Shown here in pieces: positions 51,312 through 59,887 of a stretch of 64,000 nucleotides of DNA. Position 1 is the first letter of the stretch, and every line of letters starts with the position of its first letter. Source of the stretch: an uncultured Bacteroidales bacterium (lineage in GTDB: Bacteria > Bacteroidota > Bacteroidia > Bacteroidales > F082); NCBI GenBank assembly GCA_900318085.1, contig ONJF01000004.1:62001-126000 (forward strand), written 5' to 3'. The notes beneath the pieces are model-generated. The model ran no database searches, had not been told where the DNA came from, and worked only from the letters and a program-made list of their open reading frames with translations. The position numbers and the translations under genes are program-made.

Positions 51312-52544
51312 TTATTCCATAATAAAATGCTCGATTTCATCCATGTTGCCGAAATGGATTTCCTCAAAGACCAGATTGCGTTTGGGGATATCGACAGTGG
51401 TGGCAGGCTTGTCGTCCTCCTGCTCCGTCCTTTTGCCATTGACGAAATCGATCAACTGATAATACGAGCCGCCGCCATCGGGCCATACCATCGACTGCTC
51501 AAACTCCAGGAGACGATAATAGCCATAGCCGTTGTCGCGGAATGTATAGGACTTTTCTGACTCCGTAGTAGCATTGACGATTAGGTTCCCTTCTTCGATG
51601 TAGGCATAGGTTTCGGTGTCTCTGTCGAAACTTTTGCCCTGGAACATCATGTTGTAGGAGCCGAAACTATCCCCATAATAAACCGCGAAGGTCGAATTGA
51701 GGGCATTGACGACCAAGTCGAGAACACCGTCATTGTTGAGATCGCCCTCTTCGTAGGTCGGATTATGCTCTGAAGCGCATAGTTCTTCCTTGGTCTTTCC
51801 CGACACCTCAAAGATGTTCAAGCCGTCATCTTCAACATATTCGTCAAAAGTGCATACCTCGTCGCCGATCTTGAAATCCGAAAGTTTCTTCAAAGGAACA
51901 TCTTTCATTTCGTAGGTATCGGTCCTGTGATGATTGATGTCTGTATCCATTTCGTGCCAATCGACACTCACGATCACTTCCTTGTTGACCACATCGAAAA
52001 CGAGGGCATTGTCGTCGTCAACGCCATAAGTGGTACTAAATGAATTTAGATAGAAGTCGTCATCCATATACTTCAGATAGTAATTCTGGACCACTTCCCC
52101 ATCGGTGGCGTATCCTTCTTGAATAAATAGCAGACCATCATCGCCGATAGCCATATTAATCCAATTGGCATACAAATCATCAGGATGCGTGTTGACGGCA
52201 TATTTCTTGAACAAAGTGTACTTGCCATCGGCATCGCCGAAATAGATTCTCAACCCGTCGCCTTGCACGGGTTCGATTCCCTCATCTTGATTGCGGTACA
52301 CTTCATTTCTTGCAACAATGGCCAAATCCTTGATGCCGTCATTGTTGAGGTCGCCCACAGCGAAAAAGTCATCCACCTCATTCGAGACGAGGTCGTCGAA
52401 AGCAACCGAAGCAGCCTCTTCAACAACTTCAGTGACAGGTTGTTCCAATTTGCTTTGGTTTTGTTCTTGAGGCTGATTGTTGCCTATGCCACACGAGCAC
52501 AATGCCAATGCTACAGCTGCGGAAATGATCGTTGTTTTTTTCAT
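51312..52544 (-). CDS. Lipoprotein with two calcium-binding-like repeats
   Basis: A 410-residue lipoprotein starting MKKTTIISAAVALALCSCG. Two loops of the type GDLNNDGIKDLAIVA (about residue 70) and GDLNNDGVLDLVVNA (about residue 265) are spaced as two copies of one domain. Other shared features (YFGDADGKYTLFKKY; YYGDSFGSYNMMFQG) support an internal duplication. The upstream frame is longer, but the signal peptide and a TAnnTTTG box close to 52570 set the start. Confidence 0.75.
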   Translation of the reverse strand: MKKTTIISAAVALALCSCGIGNNQPQEQNQSKLEQPVTEVVEEAASVAFDDLVSNEVDDFFAVGDLNNDGIKDLAIVARNEVYRNQDEGIEPVQGDGLRIYFGDADGKYTLFKKYAVNTHPDDLYANWINMAIGDDGLLFIQEGYATDGEVVQNYYLKYMDDDFYLNSFSTTYGVDDDNALVFDVVNKEVIVSVDWHEMDTDINHHRTDTYEMKDVPLKKLSDFKIGDEVCTFDEYVEDDGLNIFEVSGKTKEELCASEHNPTYEEGDLNNDGVLDLVVNALNSTFAVYYGDSFGSYNMMFQGKSFDRDTETYAYIEEGNLIVNATTESEKSYTFRDNGYGYYRLLEFEQSMVWPDGGGSYYQLIDFVNGKRTEQEDDKPATTVDIPKRNLVFEEIHFGNMDEIEHFIME

Positions 52545-52644
52545 TTTGAATGCATTTTCGTTTTTATGCTGCAAAGATAAGACAAGAACGCTTTTTGTAC
52601 AAACTTTTTTTTTGAAAACACCCCAACCGAAGGCCATTCCTCCC

Positions 52645-53601
52645 TCAATATGACTGTTCAAAAAACGCCTTAATTTCGTCCTCCTGCATGTCGCGAAGCC
52701 CACACTCCTTAACCACTTCGCCGTTTTCCATTAAGACAATCGTGGGCAGATTGCCACTGACGGCTTTCAGCATACGGGAGTCAGGATAAATCACCTCACG
52801 ATAACGCTCCGACTCTGAAAGCTCGTAAAACCTGGAGACCTCCGCTTCGCCCCCCATGAAGAGATAGGTGACCCTTTCTCGCGGGAAGCCATGAAACTGC
52901 TGCATCAGCGAGAGTTTGCGCGCCGCCGTCTGGCAGTATTCGCACCCCGTGGAGAAGAAACACACGATCTGTTTCCCTTCATCCAAATGCAGGCTATCCA
53001 ACGGCGCCTCATCCAACATTTCTTCAAACAGTTCTATTTGGAGGTTGTGGGCAGGATCCGAATTGGCCAAGTTGTCGGGCGGCGAAGCCACAAAAACACC
53101 GATGCTCGACGCCATGATAGCTATGATGAGAATCAGCCAACGGAACGGTGTTCTCCAACTACCCATCTTGTAAACCAGGAGGAAAAGCACCAGCAATACC
53201 CCATTTTTGACGAGGCTCTGCTTGGGATCGAGCTGCAGAAAATCACCGAAACAATGGCAGCTATCGGTGCGCCCGAGGGTCATGGCATATATTAATAATA
53301 AGGAGTAGCCGCCCAACATGGACACGCTGCCCCACCAATAGAGCTTGTGCATGGTTTGCGACAACAGACCGATGCCCAACACCAACTCCAAGATGATGGC
53401 GGCACGCGCTACAAAAAAAGAAAAGTTAAGGTTGAAGAAATGATAGCTGTAGACATAAATCTCAAAGCGGTCCATGTCGAAGACCTTCAGGACGGCCGAG
53501 ACGATGAACACGAGGCCCAAAAGGACCTTCAAGGCCGATTTGCCCAAGGAATTGGCCAAACCTATTGTTTCGGTTTGAAATTGTTGATCAGGTTCTCCCA
53601 C
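52645..53601 (-). CDS. MauE/DoxX-like membrane protein with thioredoxin-like domain
   Basis: A 318-residue protein with about four to five membrane segments (LLGLVFIVSAVLKVFDMDRF ... a methylamine-utilisation MauE/DoxX-like part, with SCHCFGDF) and, after residue 190, a soluble thioredoxin-fold domain with the CEYC redox motif (FFSTGCEYCQTAARKL) and LPTIVLMENG. It may transfer electrons to or reduce disulfides in envelope proteins. Its first codons overlap the 3' end of the preceding small lipoprotein gene by 40 nt, which suggests coupling. Confidence 0.8.
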   Translation of the reverse strand: MGEPDQQFQTETIGLANSLGKSALKVLLGLVFIVSAVLKVFDMDRFEIYVYSYHFFNLNFSFFVARAAIILELVLGIGLLSQTMHKLYWWGSVSMLGGYSLLLIYAMTLGRTDSCHCFGDFLQLDPKQSLVKNGVLLVLFLLVYKMGSWRTPFRWLILIIAIMASSIGVFVASPPDNLANSDPAHNLQIELFEEMLDEAPLDSLHLDEGKQIVCFFSTGCEYCQTAARKLSLMQQFHGFPRERVTYLFMGGEAEVSRFYELSESERYREVIYPDSRMLKAVSGNLPTIVLMENGEVVKECGLRDMQEDEIKAFFEQSY

Positions 53602-53843
53602 CAGCTGGGGTTCTCGCCCGTCACTTCATATTCCGAGACTTCAGTGCAGATGACCTGGCCCCAGCCCACGATCTCTTTCGACTTGTCGGAACACGAAGAG
53701 CCGTCCTCTGTGGTGTAATAGTCTTCACCCAAATTCACCACTTCCTCATTCTGGATGGTGGTGCAACGGCAATAGCGCGTCTTCTTGCACGAAGGCAAGG
53801 CCATGATGGCCAAGGCGAGTATGACAAACAATAACTTTTTCAT
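53562..53843 (-). CDS. Small cysteine-rich lipoprotein
   Basis: A 93-residue lipoprotein: MKKLLFVILALAIMALPSC is a clear lipobox; the mature part holds several cysteines (KKTRYCRCTTIQ, SSCSDK, VICTEV) and ends WENLINNFKPKQ. The cysteines fit a role as partner of the redox protein encoded directly downstream, with which it overlaps by 40 nt. An ATG two codons before is an alternative start. Confidence 0.75.
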   Translation of the reverse strand: MKKLLFVILALAIMALPSCKKTRYCRCTTIQNEEVVNLGEDYYTTEDGSSCSDKSKEIVGWGQVICTEVSEYEVTGENPSWWENLINNFKPKQ

Positions 53844-53960
53844 CCTCATTTCATTTTTCACTGCAAAATTACAACTTTTTTCCTTGTCTTGTAAAAACGC
53901 GAAAAAATTAGTATTATTGCAGTCGAGAAACAAGACCTTAACCCATAAAACATAAAGCAT

Positions 53961-56906
53961 ATGAAAAAGACTTTACAAATCACGCTTTTCCTTGCGCTAT
54001 TGCTCTCGGGCAGCCTCTATGCCCAACATAGCGCAGTCAAGACAACGACCGACCCCAACACCGGTGCCCAACTCGAATATGGCATCGCCAATACGATGGC
54101 TGACAGGTCCGAAATGGATGACCCCACCATCCTCTGGCAGAAATACGAGAGTGGTGCCACACCCGACGATGTGTTCTACATCGAAGCCACAGGCGACTAC
54201 CTTGTGTATTACGGCCTGAACGACAAACGCCTCTCCCTCTTCGACTCACAAGGCACAGTGAAATGGGAGAAGCCCATCTCTTCCGGCGGTCGCGCCGCCA
54301 TCTCCCTCATGGGCAACACCATCGCCTATTCCGACAGCAACGAACTATTTGTTGTCAATCTGGAGGGTACGGAAGTCTTCCATGAGACCTTCGACTATCC
54401 CGTCTCACACTTCAAACTCGACTCGGATGGCACCAGGATCTTTGTCACCTATGGCCGTTACGAGGACAGCTACTATGCCGTGGCCTGCTACAGCATTGGC
54501 GTCACAAAGAGCGACCCGATTTGGGTCATCGGCGACCTTACCGTCAACCCAGTGGGCATCAGTCTCTCGAAAGACAATTCCCGACTCGTGGTCGCCTTCG
54601 CACAAGGCTACAAGCAGATCTGGGTCATCGACCCGCTGACGGGCGACATCCTACAGAACGACCTTTATTATTACGACAACTCCCCCAGCCAAGACCCCGC
54701 CTTGAGTGCCAACGGCGACTACCTCGCCTACGCCGACTTCAGCGGCATGGCCTACCTCTACCATTGGAACGGCGAGCGTTACGAGAGCGTATGGACCGCT
54801 AGCATCGCCGGTCCGGGTGCCTCCTCCACCTGGGGCTGCGCCAACGCCATCTCCGACGACGGCAGCCTCATCGCCATCGGCACCCTCGACTTCGTCAGTT
54901 CAGGCTACGACGGCTGTTGCTACCTCTTCAACAACTACTCCAACGAACCCATCTGGACCTATACGGGCTGCGGTGACGAGGTGACCCAAGCCGCCATGAG
55001 CGACGACGGTAGCATCATCGGCTTCGTCACCTGGGGACCCATGGATCACTCCACGCCCGACTTCTTCCTCTTCCGCAAACAAAGCGGCACTCCAATCGCC
55101 GAACTCACCACGCCTGGCTCGATGGAGCACATCGACATCTCGTCCACTGGACAATACGCCATCATTGGCGGCAAGGCCGTCCACTGCCGTGAGATGGGCA
55201 GCGGCAGCCGCGTCTACGCCATCCAATGCCTCACCGACGACATGGGTACGTTGAACGGCACCGTCAACCTCATCGGCAACGACAACAACGGCGGCGTCAG
55301 CGTCAGCATCAACGAGTTGGAAGACTATTTCGAGATGACGGCCGAAGATGGCAGCTTCACCCTACGTGCCATACCAGAAGGACATTACTCGCTCACCGCA
55401 AGAATCCCTGGCTACCTTACGCAAAACGTTGAGTTTGACATCATTGGAGGACAAACCACCACACTCGAAATCGAGATGGAAGCCGTCGGCACACCCATCT
55501 CCGACCTCTACGCATCGCAAGGCGCTTATGATTATGTGGAGCTGACTTGGAGCGAGCAAGATGGCGCCACTGGCTACAACATCTACCGCAAAAACACCCT
55601 CAACGCACCCTTCGGCGAGCCCATGGCCACCATCGGCACGGGTGAAGGCTATTTTGAGGATCACACCGCCATCCCGACGCAACAATACTATTACACCGTC
55701 ACGGCACAACTTGATGAAGAATTGCAGACCCCTTATTCCAATGTCTGCCTTGGCTATGCCACCACGGCCTACATCACCCACACCATCGACGTCTATGACG
55801 GCACCGTCCCAAACATCGACGGCATCATGAGCGATGGCGAATGGAACGACGCCTTCCGCGTCGATGTGAGCAACTACCTCCTGCCCGTCGAGATGGGCAG
55901 CGTCACCCTGCACCTCAAGATGGACGACAACTACCTCTACGTCTGCTCCGAGAACCGCATGGACTCCGAGTGGACCAACAACGACGGCGTGGCCTTCTAC
56001 ATCGACGACAACAACGACGGTACCTACCCGCCACAAGGCGACGACAGCGAAGGCAACTACTGGATGTACTACGGCACGCCCAATACTGTGCGCTATCGTC
56101 CCATCTACGAGACCGGCGGCGTGGGCACCGTCATCAACCTGCCCGAGGAGATCATCGCATGCGACATGAGCCAAGGCTATGAGACTATCGAGTTCGCCCT
56201 GCCCTTGGGCAACGACGAGACCTGGAAGCTGAACACCGACAACGGCAGCAGCGGCCTCTACCTCTTCGTGCGCGATGCGGCCACGGCCACCATGTTCGGC
56301 AAGTGGCCCACCGAGAACAACGAGACCTTCGCTCCGACCTACTACGGCGTGATGAACTATCACGTAGAGAATGCCGTGCCCGAGCCACCCACCAACCTCC
56401 GCATCGACGAGGCGGTGAACGCGCAAGGCGTCTACACGCCCATCATGTGGGACATGCCCGTGATGAACGACTTCGACCACTTCAACCTCTATTTCGTAGG
56501 CTATCCGGACCAACACGAGGAAGTCTATGGCACGCAATGGATCTTTGAGGTTGACGACGAGGAGGAAGTGAGCCTCTACGTCACCACCGTCGACCAGGCG
56601 GGACAAGAGTCAGTGCCTTCGGAGACCCTGACCTTCCGTCCCGGCACCGAGAATGTGGCCGAAAACGGACAGGCCAGCCTCAATCTCTACCCCATCCCGA
56701 CCCACAACGTGCTCAACCTAAATGCCGACCTGCAAGGCCGCACCGAGGTGATGGTCCTCGACATGAACGGCAGGACCGTGAAGCACTTCGTCGTCAACGG
56801 GCTCAACGAGATGCGCCTCAACGTGAGCGACTTGCAGAGCGGCGTGTATTTCATCCGCGTGAGCAATGAGACGACGAATGCCGTGAGCAAATTCGTCGTT
56901 GAATAA
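53961..56906 (+). CDS. Large T9SS-secreted beta-propeller/FnIII/CBM9-like protein
   Basis: A 981-residue secreted protein. Domains in order: signal peptide MKKTLQITLFLALLLSGSLYA; WD40-like/quinoprotein-type propeller (about 60-420; LSANGDYLAYADFSG); carboxypeptidase-like beta domain (about 430-500; GSFTLRAIPEGHYSLTARI); FnIII domain (about 510-600); a CBM9/DOMON-like domain (about 615-790; VPNIDGIMSDGEWNDAFR, YLYVCSENRMDSEW); a second FnIII; and a T9SS type A sorting tail (LNLYPIPTHNVLNL ... GVYFIRVSNETTNAVSKFVVE). It is probably surface-attached and may act on polysaccharide; no catalytic site is evident. Confidence 0.85.
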   Translation: MKKTLQITLFLALLLSGSLYAQHSAVKTTTDPNTGAQLEYGIANTMADRSEMDDPTILWQKYESGATPDDVFYIEATGDYLVYYGLNDKRLSLFDSQGTVKWEKPISSGGRAAISLMGNTIAYSDSNELFVVNLEGTEVFHETFDYPVSHFKLDSDGTRIFVTYGRYEDSYYAVACYSIGVTKSDPIWVIGDLTVNPVGISLSKDNSRLVVAFAQGYKQIWVIDPLTGDILQNDLYYYDNSPSQDPALSANGDYLAYADFSGMAYLYHWNGERYESVWTASIAGPGASSTWGCANAISDDGSLIAIGTLDFVSSGYDGCCYLFNNYSNEPIWTYTGCGDEVTQAAMSDDGSIIGFVTWGPMDHSTPDFFLFRKQSGTPIAELTTPGSMEHIDISSTGQYAIIGGKAVHCREMGSGSRVYAIQCLTDDMGTLNGTVNLIGNDNNGGVSVSINELEDYFEMTAEDGSFTLRAIPEGHYSLTARIPGYLTQNVEFDIIGGQTTTLEIEMEAVGTPISDLYASQGAYDYVELTWSEQDGATGYNIYRKNTLNAPFGEPMATIGTGEGYFEDHTAIPTQQYYYTVTAQLDEELQTPYSNVCLGYATTAYITHTIDVYDGTVPNIDGIMSDGEWNDAFRVDVSNYLLPVEMGSVTLHLKMDDNYLYVCSENRMDSEWTNNDGVAFYIDDNNDGTYPPQGDDSEGNYWMYYGTPNTVRYRPIYETGGVGTVINLPEEIIACDMSQGYETIEFALPLGNDETWKLNTDNGSSGLYLFVRDAATATMFGKWPTENNETFAPTYYGVMNYHVENAVPEPPTNLRIDEAVNAQGVYTPIMWDMPVMNDFDHFNLYFVGYPDQHEEVYGTQWIFEVDDEEEVSLYVTTVDQAGQESVPSETLTFRPGTENVAENGQASLNLYPIPTHNVLNLNADLQGRTEVMVLDMNGRTVKHFVVNGLNEMRLNVSDLQSGVYFIRVSNETTNAVSKFVVE

Positions 56907-56919
56907 ACCATCCGGGTCT

Positions 56920-56949
56920 GGTAGAGACGCGATTAATCGCGTCTCTACC
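56920..56949. repeat. Perfect 30-bp palindrome
   Basis: GGTAGAGACGCGATT is followed at once by its exact complement. It belongs to the REP-like family also seen at 7126-7245 (shared GAGACGCGATTAA). It lies between the stop codon of the T9SS gene and the terminator. Confidence 0.8.
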
Positions 56950-56967
56950 AGCCAGATACCATGCAAC

Positions 56968-56996
56968 AGCACCGCCAAACTTTGGCGGTGCTTTTT
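56968..56996 (+). terminator. Rho-independent terminator
   Basis: AGCACCGCCAAA pairs with TTTGGCGGTGCT around a single C, followed by TTTTT. It ends the transcript of the large T9SS gene. Confidence 0.9.
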
Positions 56997-57015
56997 GTAT
57001 TACATCGTTTTTTTC

Positions 57016-57023
57016 TATTTTTG
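57016..57023 (+). promoter_or_regulatory. TAnnTTTG -7 box abutting a GTG start
   Basis: TATTTTTG ends only five bases before the GTG at 57029. In Bacteroidota transcription usually begins a few bases after this box, so the message for the next gene may be leaderless. Confidence 0.55.
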
Positions 57024-57028
57024 CAAGC

Positions 57029-58963
57029 GTGAAAACAAAGTGCTTGGTCATAGGAATAGTGATGGGGATAGCCTTTGCTGCCTGCTCACCCTCGGTTAAG
57101 GTCCCTGAGCCTGAGGTTGCTGAGCAAAGTCGAAGCATCGAAGGGCCGTCCCTTGAATTGTCTGCCATCGACAGCCTGATGTGGCGACAACCCGACAGTG
57201 CCTTGGCACAGTTGCAGAGGTTTGCGATAAGCCCAGCAGCCGACAGCCTTGATGAGTTTAATGGGCATTATTGTCAGCTGTTGGTTTCGGAACTGCTGTA
57301 TAAGAATTATAAACCTCAAAGCAATCGGGATGAGCTATTACAAGCAGTGGATTATTTTGATTCTATTGTGGCGGCGGATGAGGCGGACACGCACAAAGCG
57401 GACAAACGCGGTGCGTCCCTACGGGAACGGAATGTGTTTTTAGATGCGCGGGCACATTATATTAATGGTGCGGGCTATTATGACCAGGGCGACGTAATGA
57501 ACGCTTGTGCGGAATATTTGAAGGCATTGGAGTTAATGGAGGGGTGTTATGAAGGAAAAGCGCTAATTGGTAAAAGGGCTCAGTTTATGGCGAATACCTG
57601 TAATCGTCTTGGAGACCTGTTTTCAGAACAGTTTATGATGGAATCTTCCATCACTTGCTATGAGAATGCGCTTGTATACTGCAAAATATCGCCTACTTCG
57701 CCCACTGGCGTTTCCAACATCCTGTATCGAATAGGCAAGCAGTATGACAAGATGAATGAGATCGAAAAAGCGCAAAGTTATTATGACCAAGCTTTAGAAA
57801 ACATGGCGGTTACAGATAATATGGTTTATAGAAATATCGTTGCAAGCAAAGCTCTTTGTGACTATAAAATGAAAGAAGACGTAACCCATGCTTTGGATGA
57901 ACTTAACCATGTTCTTATTCAGGCGAATACTGAAAATGAACGATTAAACCGGTCTTTGACCATTGGCGGAATATTCTTCTATGAGAATAATTACGATTCC
58001 GCGTTAAAATATTTGGAACCAGTCTATGAGAATCTCAAAGCTGGGCTTCAAAAACAAGCGGCTAGTTATTTGTATATTATTTATGATCTACAAGGAAACA
58101 GGAAACAAGCAGATTCCCTTATGCGTTTTTTAACAAACTGCAAGAAACCCGAGGGGGAGAACAAGGCTTTGGTCTCGAAACTCGAGGATATGTATAAGGG
58201 GTACCAAAACCAAAAACAAGAAAAACAGGCTGAAGCATCTCGAAAAAAAGCCGTGAAGAAAATTGTGGGCGTAATATTTTTCATGGTTATTGCAGTTGCT
58301 TTGGTCATATTCTTTATCATGAGAGTTAAGAATAAGAAAATGATGGAGCTGCAGCAAACCGAAGTCGCGAAAAAGATGGAGGAAAAAGACAAAGCACATA
58401 AAGAAGAAGTCGAGCGGATTCGTTTGGAAACCGACAAGACAATGAAAGAGAAGGAAAAACAGATAGAAAGGGAGAAACAAACTCGACAACGTGAAAAAGA
58501 GAAATTGCAACAGGGGCTGCAACAGCGTGAAGCACAAGTGAATGCTTTGGAGAAAGCGTTGAACCTACAGCGCGAAGAAATGGAGCTGCGGCGTGCGGCT
58601 TTCTTGAAAGAGTCGATATGCCAAAAGATTAATGATTGTATAAGGAGCCAGAACATCACCGTGCGAAATAGTGCAAAGCACAACATAGTATTTACTGAAG
58701 AAGATGCAGCAGCATTGAAGGCTAGTGTTTTAAGACATTATCCTAATTTTGAGTCTGTATTGTTAAGCAAGGATCCCAAAATGAGCGGGGATGATTTGCA
58801 ACTTTGCCAATTGTATTTGTTGGGATTGGATGAACGACAGATTGCCGTATTGCAGTACAAGTCCTATTCGGCCATCAAGAAGCGAGCCAATATGCTGAAA
58901 GCTTTGTTGGGTATAGAGGAAAGTCTTCAGACCTATATTTTAAAATCTTCCATTTTTCAATAG
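57029..58963 (+). CDS. TPR lipoprotein with membrane span, coiled coil and HTH-like tail
   Basis: A 644-residue protein starting at GTG. Lipobox at Cys19 (GIAFAACS); TPR-like helical repeats (about 45-395; FLDARAHYINGAGYYDQGD, YRIGKQYDKMNEIEKAQSYYDQAL); one membrane span (about 410-432; VGVIFFMVIAVALVIFFIM); a long charged coiled coil (about 435-525); and a C-terminal tail with CQLYLLGLDERQIAVLQYKSYSAIKKRA, similar in layout to LuxR/FixJ-type helix-turn-helix motifs. Proteins of this design act as membrane-bound regulators in Bacteroidota. Two short REP-like stretches lie within the coding sequence. Confidence 0.75.
   Translation: MKTKCLVIGIVMGIAFAACSPSVKVPEPEVAEQSRSIEGPSLELSAIDSLMWRQPDSALAQLQRFAISPAADSLDEFNGHYCQLLVSELLYKNYKPQSNRDELLQAVDYFDSIVAADEADTHKADKRGASLRERNVFLDARAHYINGAGYYDQGDVMNACAEYLKALELMEGCYEGKALIGKRAQFMANTCNRLGDLFSEQFMMESSITCYENALVYCKISPTSPTGVSNILYRIGKQYDKMNEIEKAQSYYDQALENMAVTDNMVYRNIVASKALCDYKMKEDVTHALDELNHVLIQANTENERLNRSLTIGGIFFYENNYDSALKYLEPVYENLKAGLQKQAASYLYIIYDLQGNRKQADSLMRFLTNCKKPEGENKALVSKLEDMYKGYQNQKQEKQAEASRKKAVKKIVGVIFFMVIAVALVIFFIMRVKNKKMMELQQTEVAKKMEEKDKAHKEEVERIRLETDKTMKEKEKQIEREKQTRQREKEKLQQGLQQREAQVNALEKALNLQREEMELRRAAFLKESICQKINDCIRSQNITVRNSAKHNIVFTEEDAAALKASVLRHYPNFESVLLSKDPKMSGDDLQLCQLYLLGLDERQIAVLQYKSYSAIKKRANMLKALLGIEESLQTYILKSSIFQ
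57100..57147. repeat. REP-like repeat inside the TPR lipoprotein gene
   Basis: GGTCCCTGAGCC (57100-57111) and TCGAAGGGCC (57138-57147) are the same blocks as in topB at 16729-16750. Here they encode part of the linker after the lipobox (KVPEPEVAEQSRSIEGPS). A further stretch, TGCGTCCCTAC at 57412-57422, matches the right edge of the 34271-34321 repeat. Confidence 0.5.
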
Positions 58964-59076
58964 GTAAGGTGAATTAATAAATGGAGAATAAAAAGGTTTA
59001 ACGGGAAAAAACCTAAATATAAAGACAAAGTGAGTCTTGTTTTATAGTACTTTTTGGCTTATTTACTCTCTTTTGG

Positions 59077-59092
59077 AATTGTTTAAACAATT
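59077..59092. promoter_or_regulatory. Perfect 16-bp AT palindrome, operator candidate
   Basis: AATTGTTTAAACAATT is fully self-complementary and lies about 85 bp before the promoter of the DUF3244 gene. The 58964-59226 gap is otherwise AT-rich and without genes. Confidence 0.4.
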
Positions 59093-59174
59093 GATTATCA
59101 ATAAATAATATCTCAATCATAATAATTCCAACATTATTCCAACACTTGACCGTTATTGTTTTAGGGTGAAGCTC

Positions 59175-59182
59175 TATTTTTG
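59175..59182 (+). promoter_or_regulatory. TAnnTTTG -7 box
   Basis: TATTTTTG is followed after 44 nt by ATG 59227 of the DUF3244 gene. Confidence 0.6.
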
Positions 59183-59226
59183 TTGTCGAAACAAACAAAA
59201 GTGACAACATTAAAAGAAAACAAGCT

Positions 59227-59616
59227 ATGAGTAAATTCAAGAAGACAATTCTGATGCTTTACTTGACCCTTTTGGGAATGTTCTGCTACGCCAGTGGAGT
59301 ATATGGAACAGAAAATGAAAGAGATGGACGTCCGGTTTCTATTGAGTTGACAGAAAGTACAGGGTGTGGCGGTTCGGATAGGAGCAGTTCTATCAATCCT
59401 ATTATTAATGGCCACGTGCTTTTTGTGGCGTTTATTGAAAATCTCGGACAGGTCACCGTGGAGATTTCTACAGCTGCAGGTGCCATTGTGGGATACACTT
59501 CTGTGCTTACGCCGAACGGCCTGCAAATCTACATCCCCAACGCAGGGAATTACATTGTCACCTTTACACTTTCCAATGGGGACGTGTATGCTGGTGAGTT
59601 TACGGTAACGGATTAA
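59227..59616 (+). CDS. DUF3244 domain-containing exported protein
   Basis: A 129-residue protein: signal peptide MSKFKKTILMLYLTLLGMFC to about residue 27, then a single beta-sandwich: LFVAFIENLGQVTVEIST, GYTSVLTPNGLQIYIP and YIVTFTLSNGDVYAGEFTV, the DUF3244 pattern common in Bacteroidota gut genomes. Function unknown. It has its own promoter with a palindrome upstream, and follows a TPR-type regulator gene that could control it; this link is inferred from gene order only. Confidence 0.8.
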   Translation: MSKFKKTILMLYLTLLGMFCYASGVYGTENERDGRPVSIELTESTGCGGSDRSSSINPIINGHVLFVAFIENLGQVTVEISTAAGAIVGYTSVLTPNGLQIYIPNAGNYIVTFTLSNGDVYAGEFTVTD

Positions 59617-59887
59617 AAAACACTGAAACGATGAAGGAGAAGACCAAGTTCATTCGATAAAGCCTCCGAAGTGAGGCTATATATAATAAGGTGCTTGAAG
59701 AGCAAAAGCTTTTGTGGAAGATCGCACTGCTGGTCAAGCACCCGAAGCAAAACGAACTACGTTAACTGCGGGCCAATGCCAGCGGTATCCCCTGCCCGTT
59801 TTTGCGCTGCAAAGATAGGGATTCCATGCGAGACGGGCGGAAAAAAAGAATCAAACAACAACAATTTCAAATTAAAGACACAACAAA
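59617..59887 (+). other. Non-coding spacer with two hairpins
   Basis: The 271-bp gap holds AGCCTC/GAGGCT (59661-59666 and 59673-59678), probably the terminator of the DUF3244 gene, and a second inverted repeat GGTGCTTGA (59690-59698) / TCAAGCACC (59734-59742) that encloses the palindrome CAAAAGCTTTTG. An open frame of 97 codons crosses the gap but has no coding character. No other gene is seen. Confidence 0.45.

Noticed and set aside
55362-56606. 414-codon minus-strand open frame inside the large T9SS gene
   Set aside because: Val/Ala/His/Gly-rich composition with no domain; the plus-strand frame has clear domains and a sorting tail.
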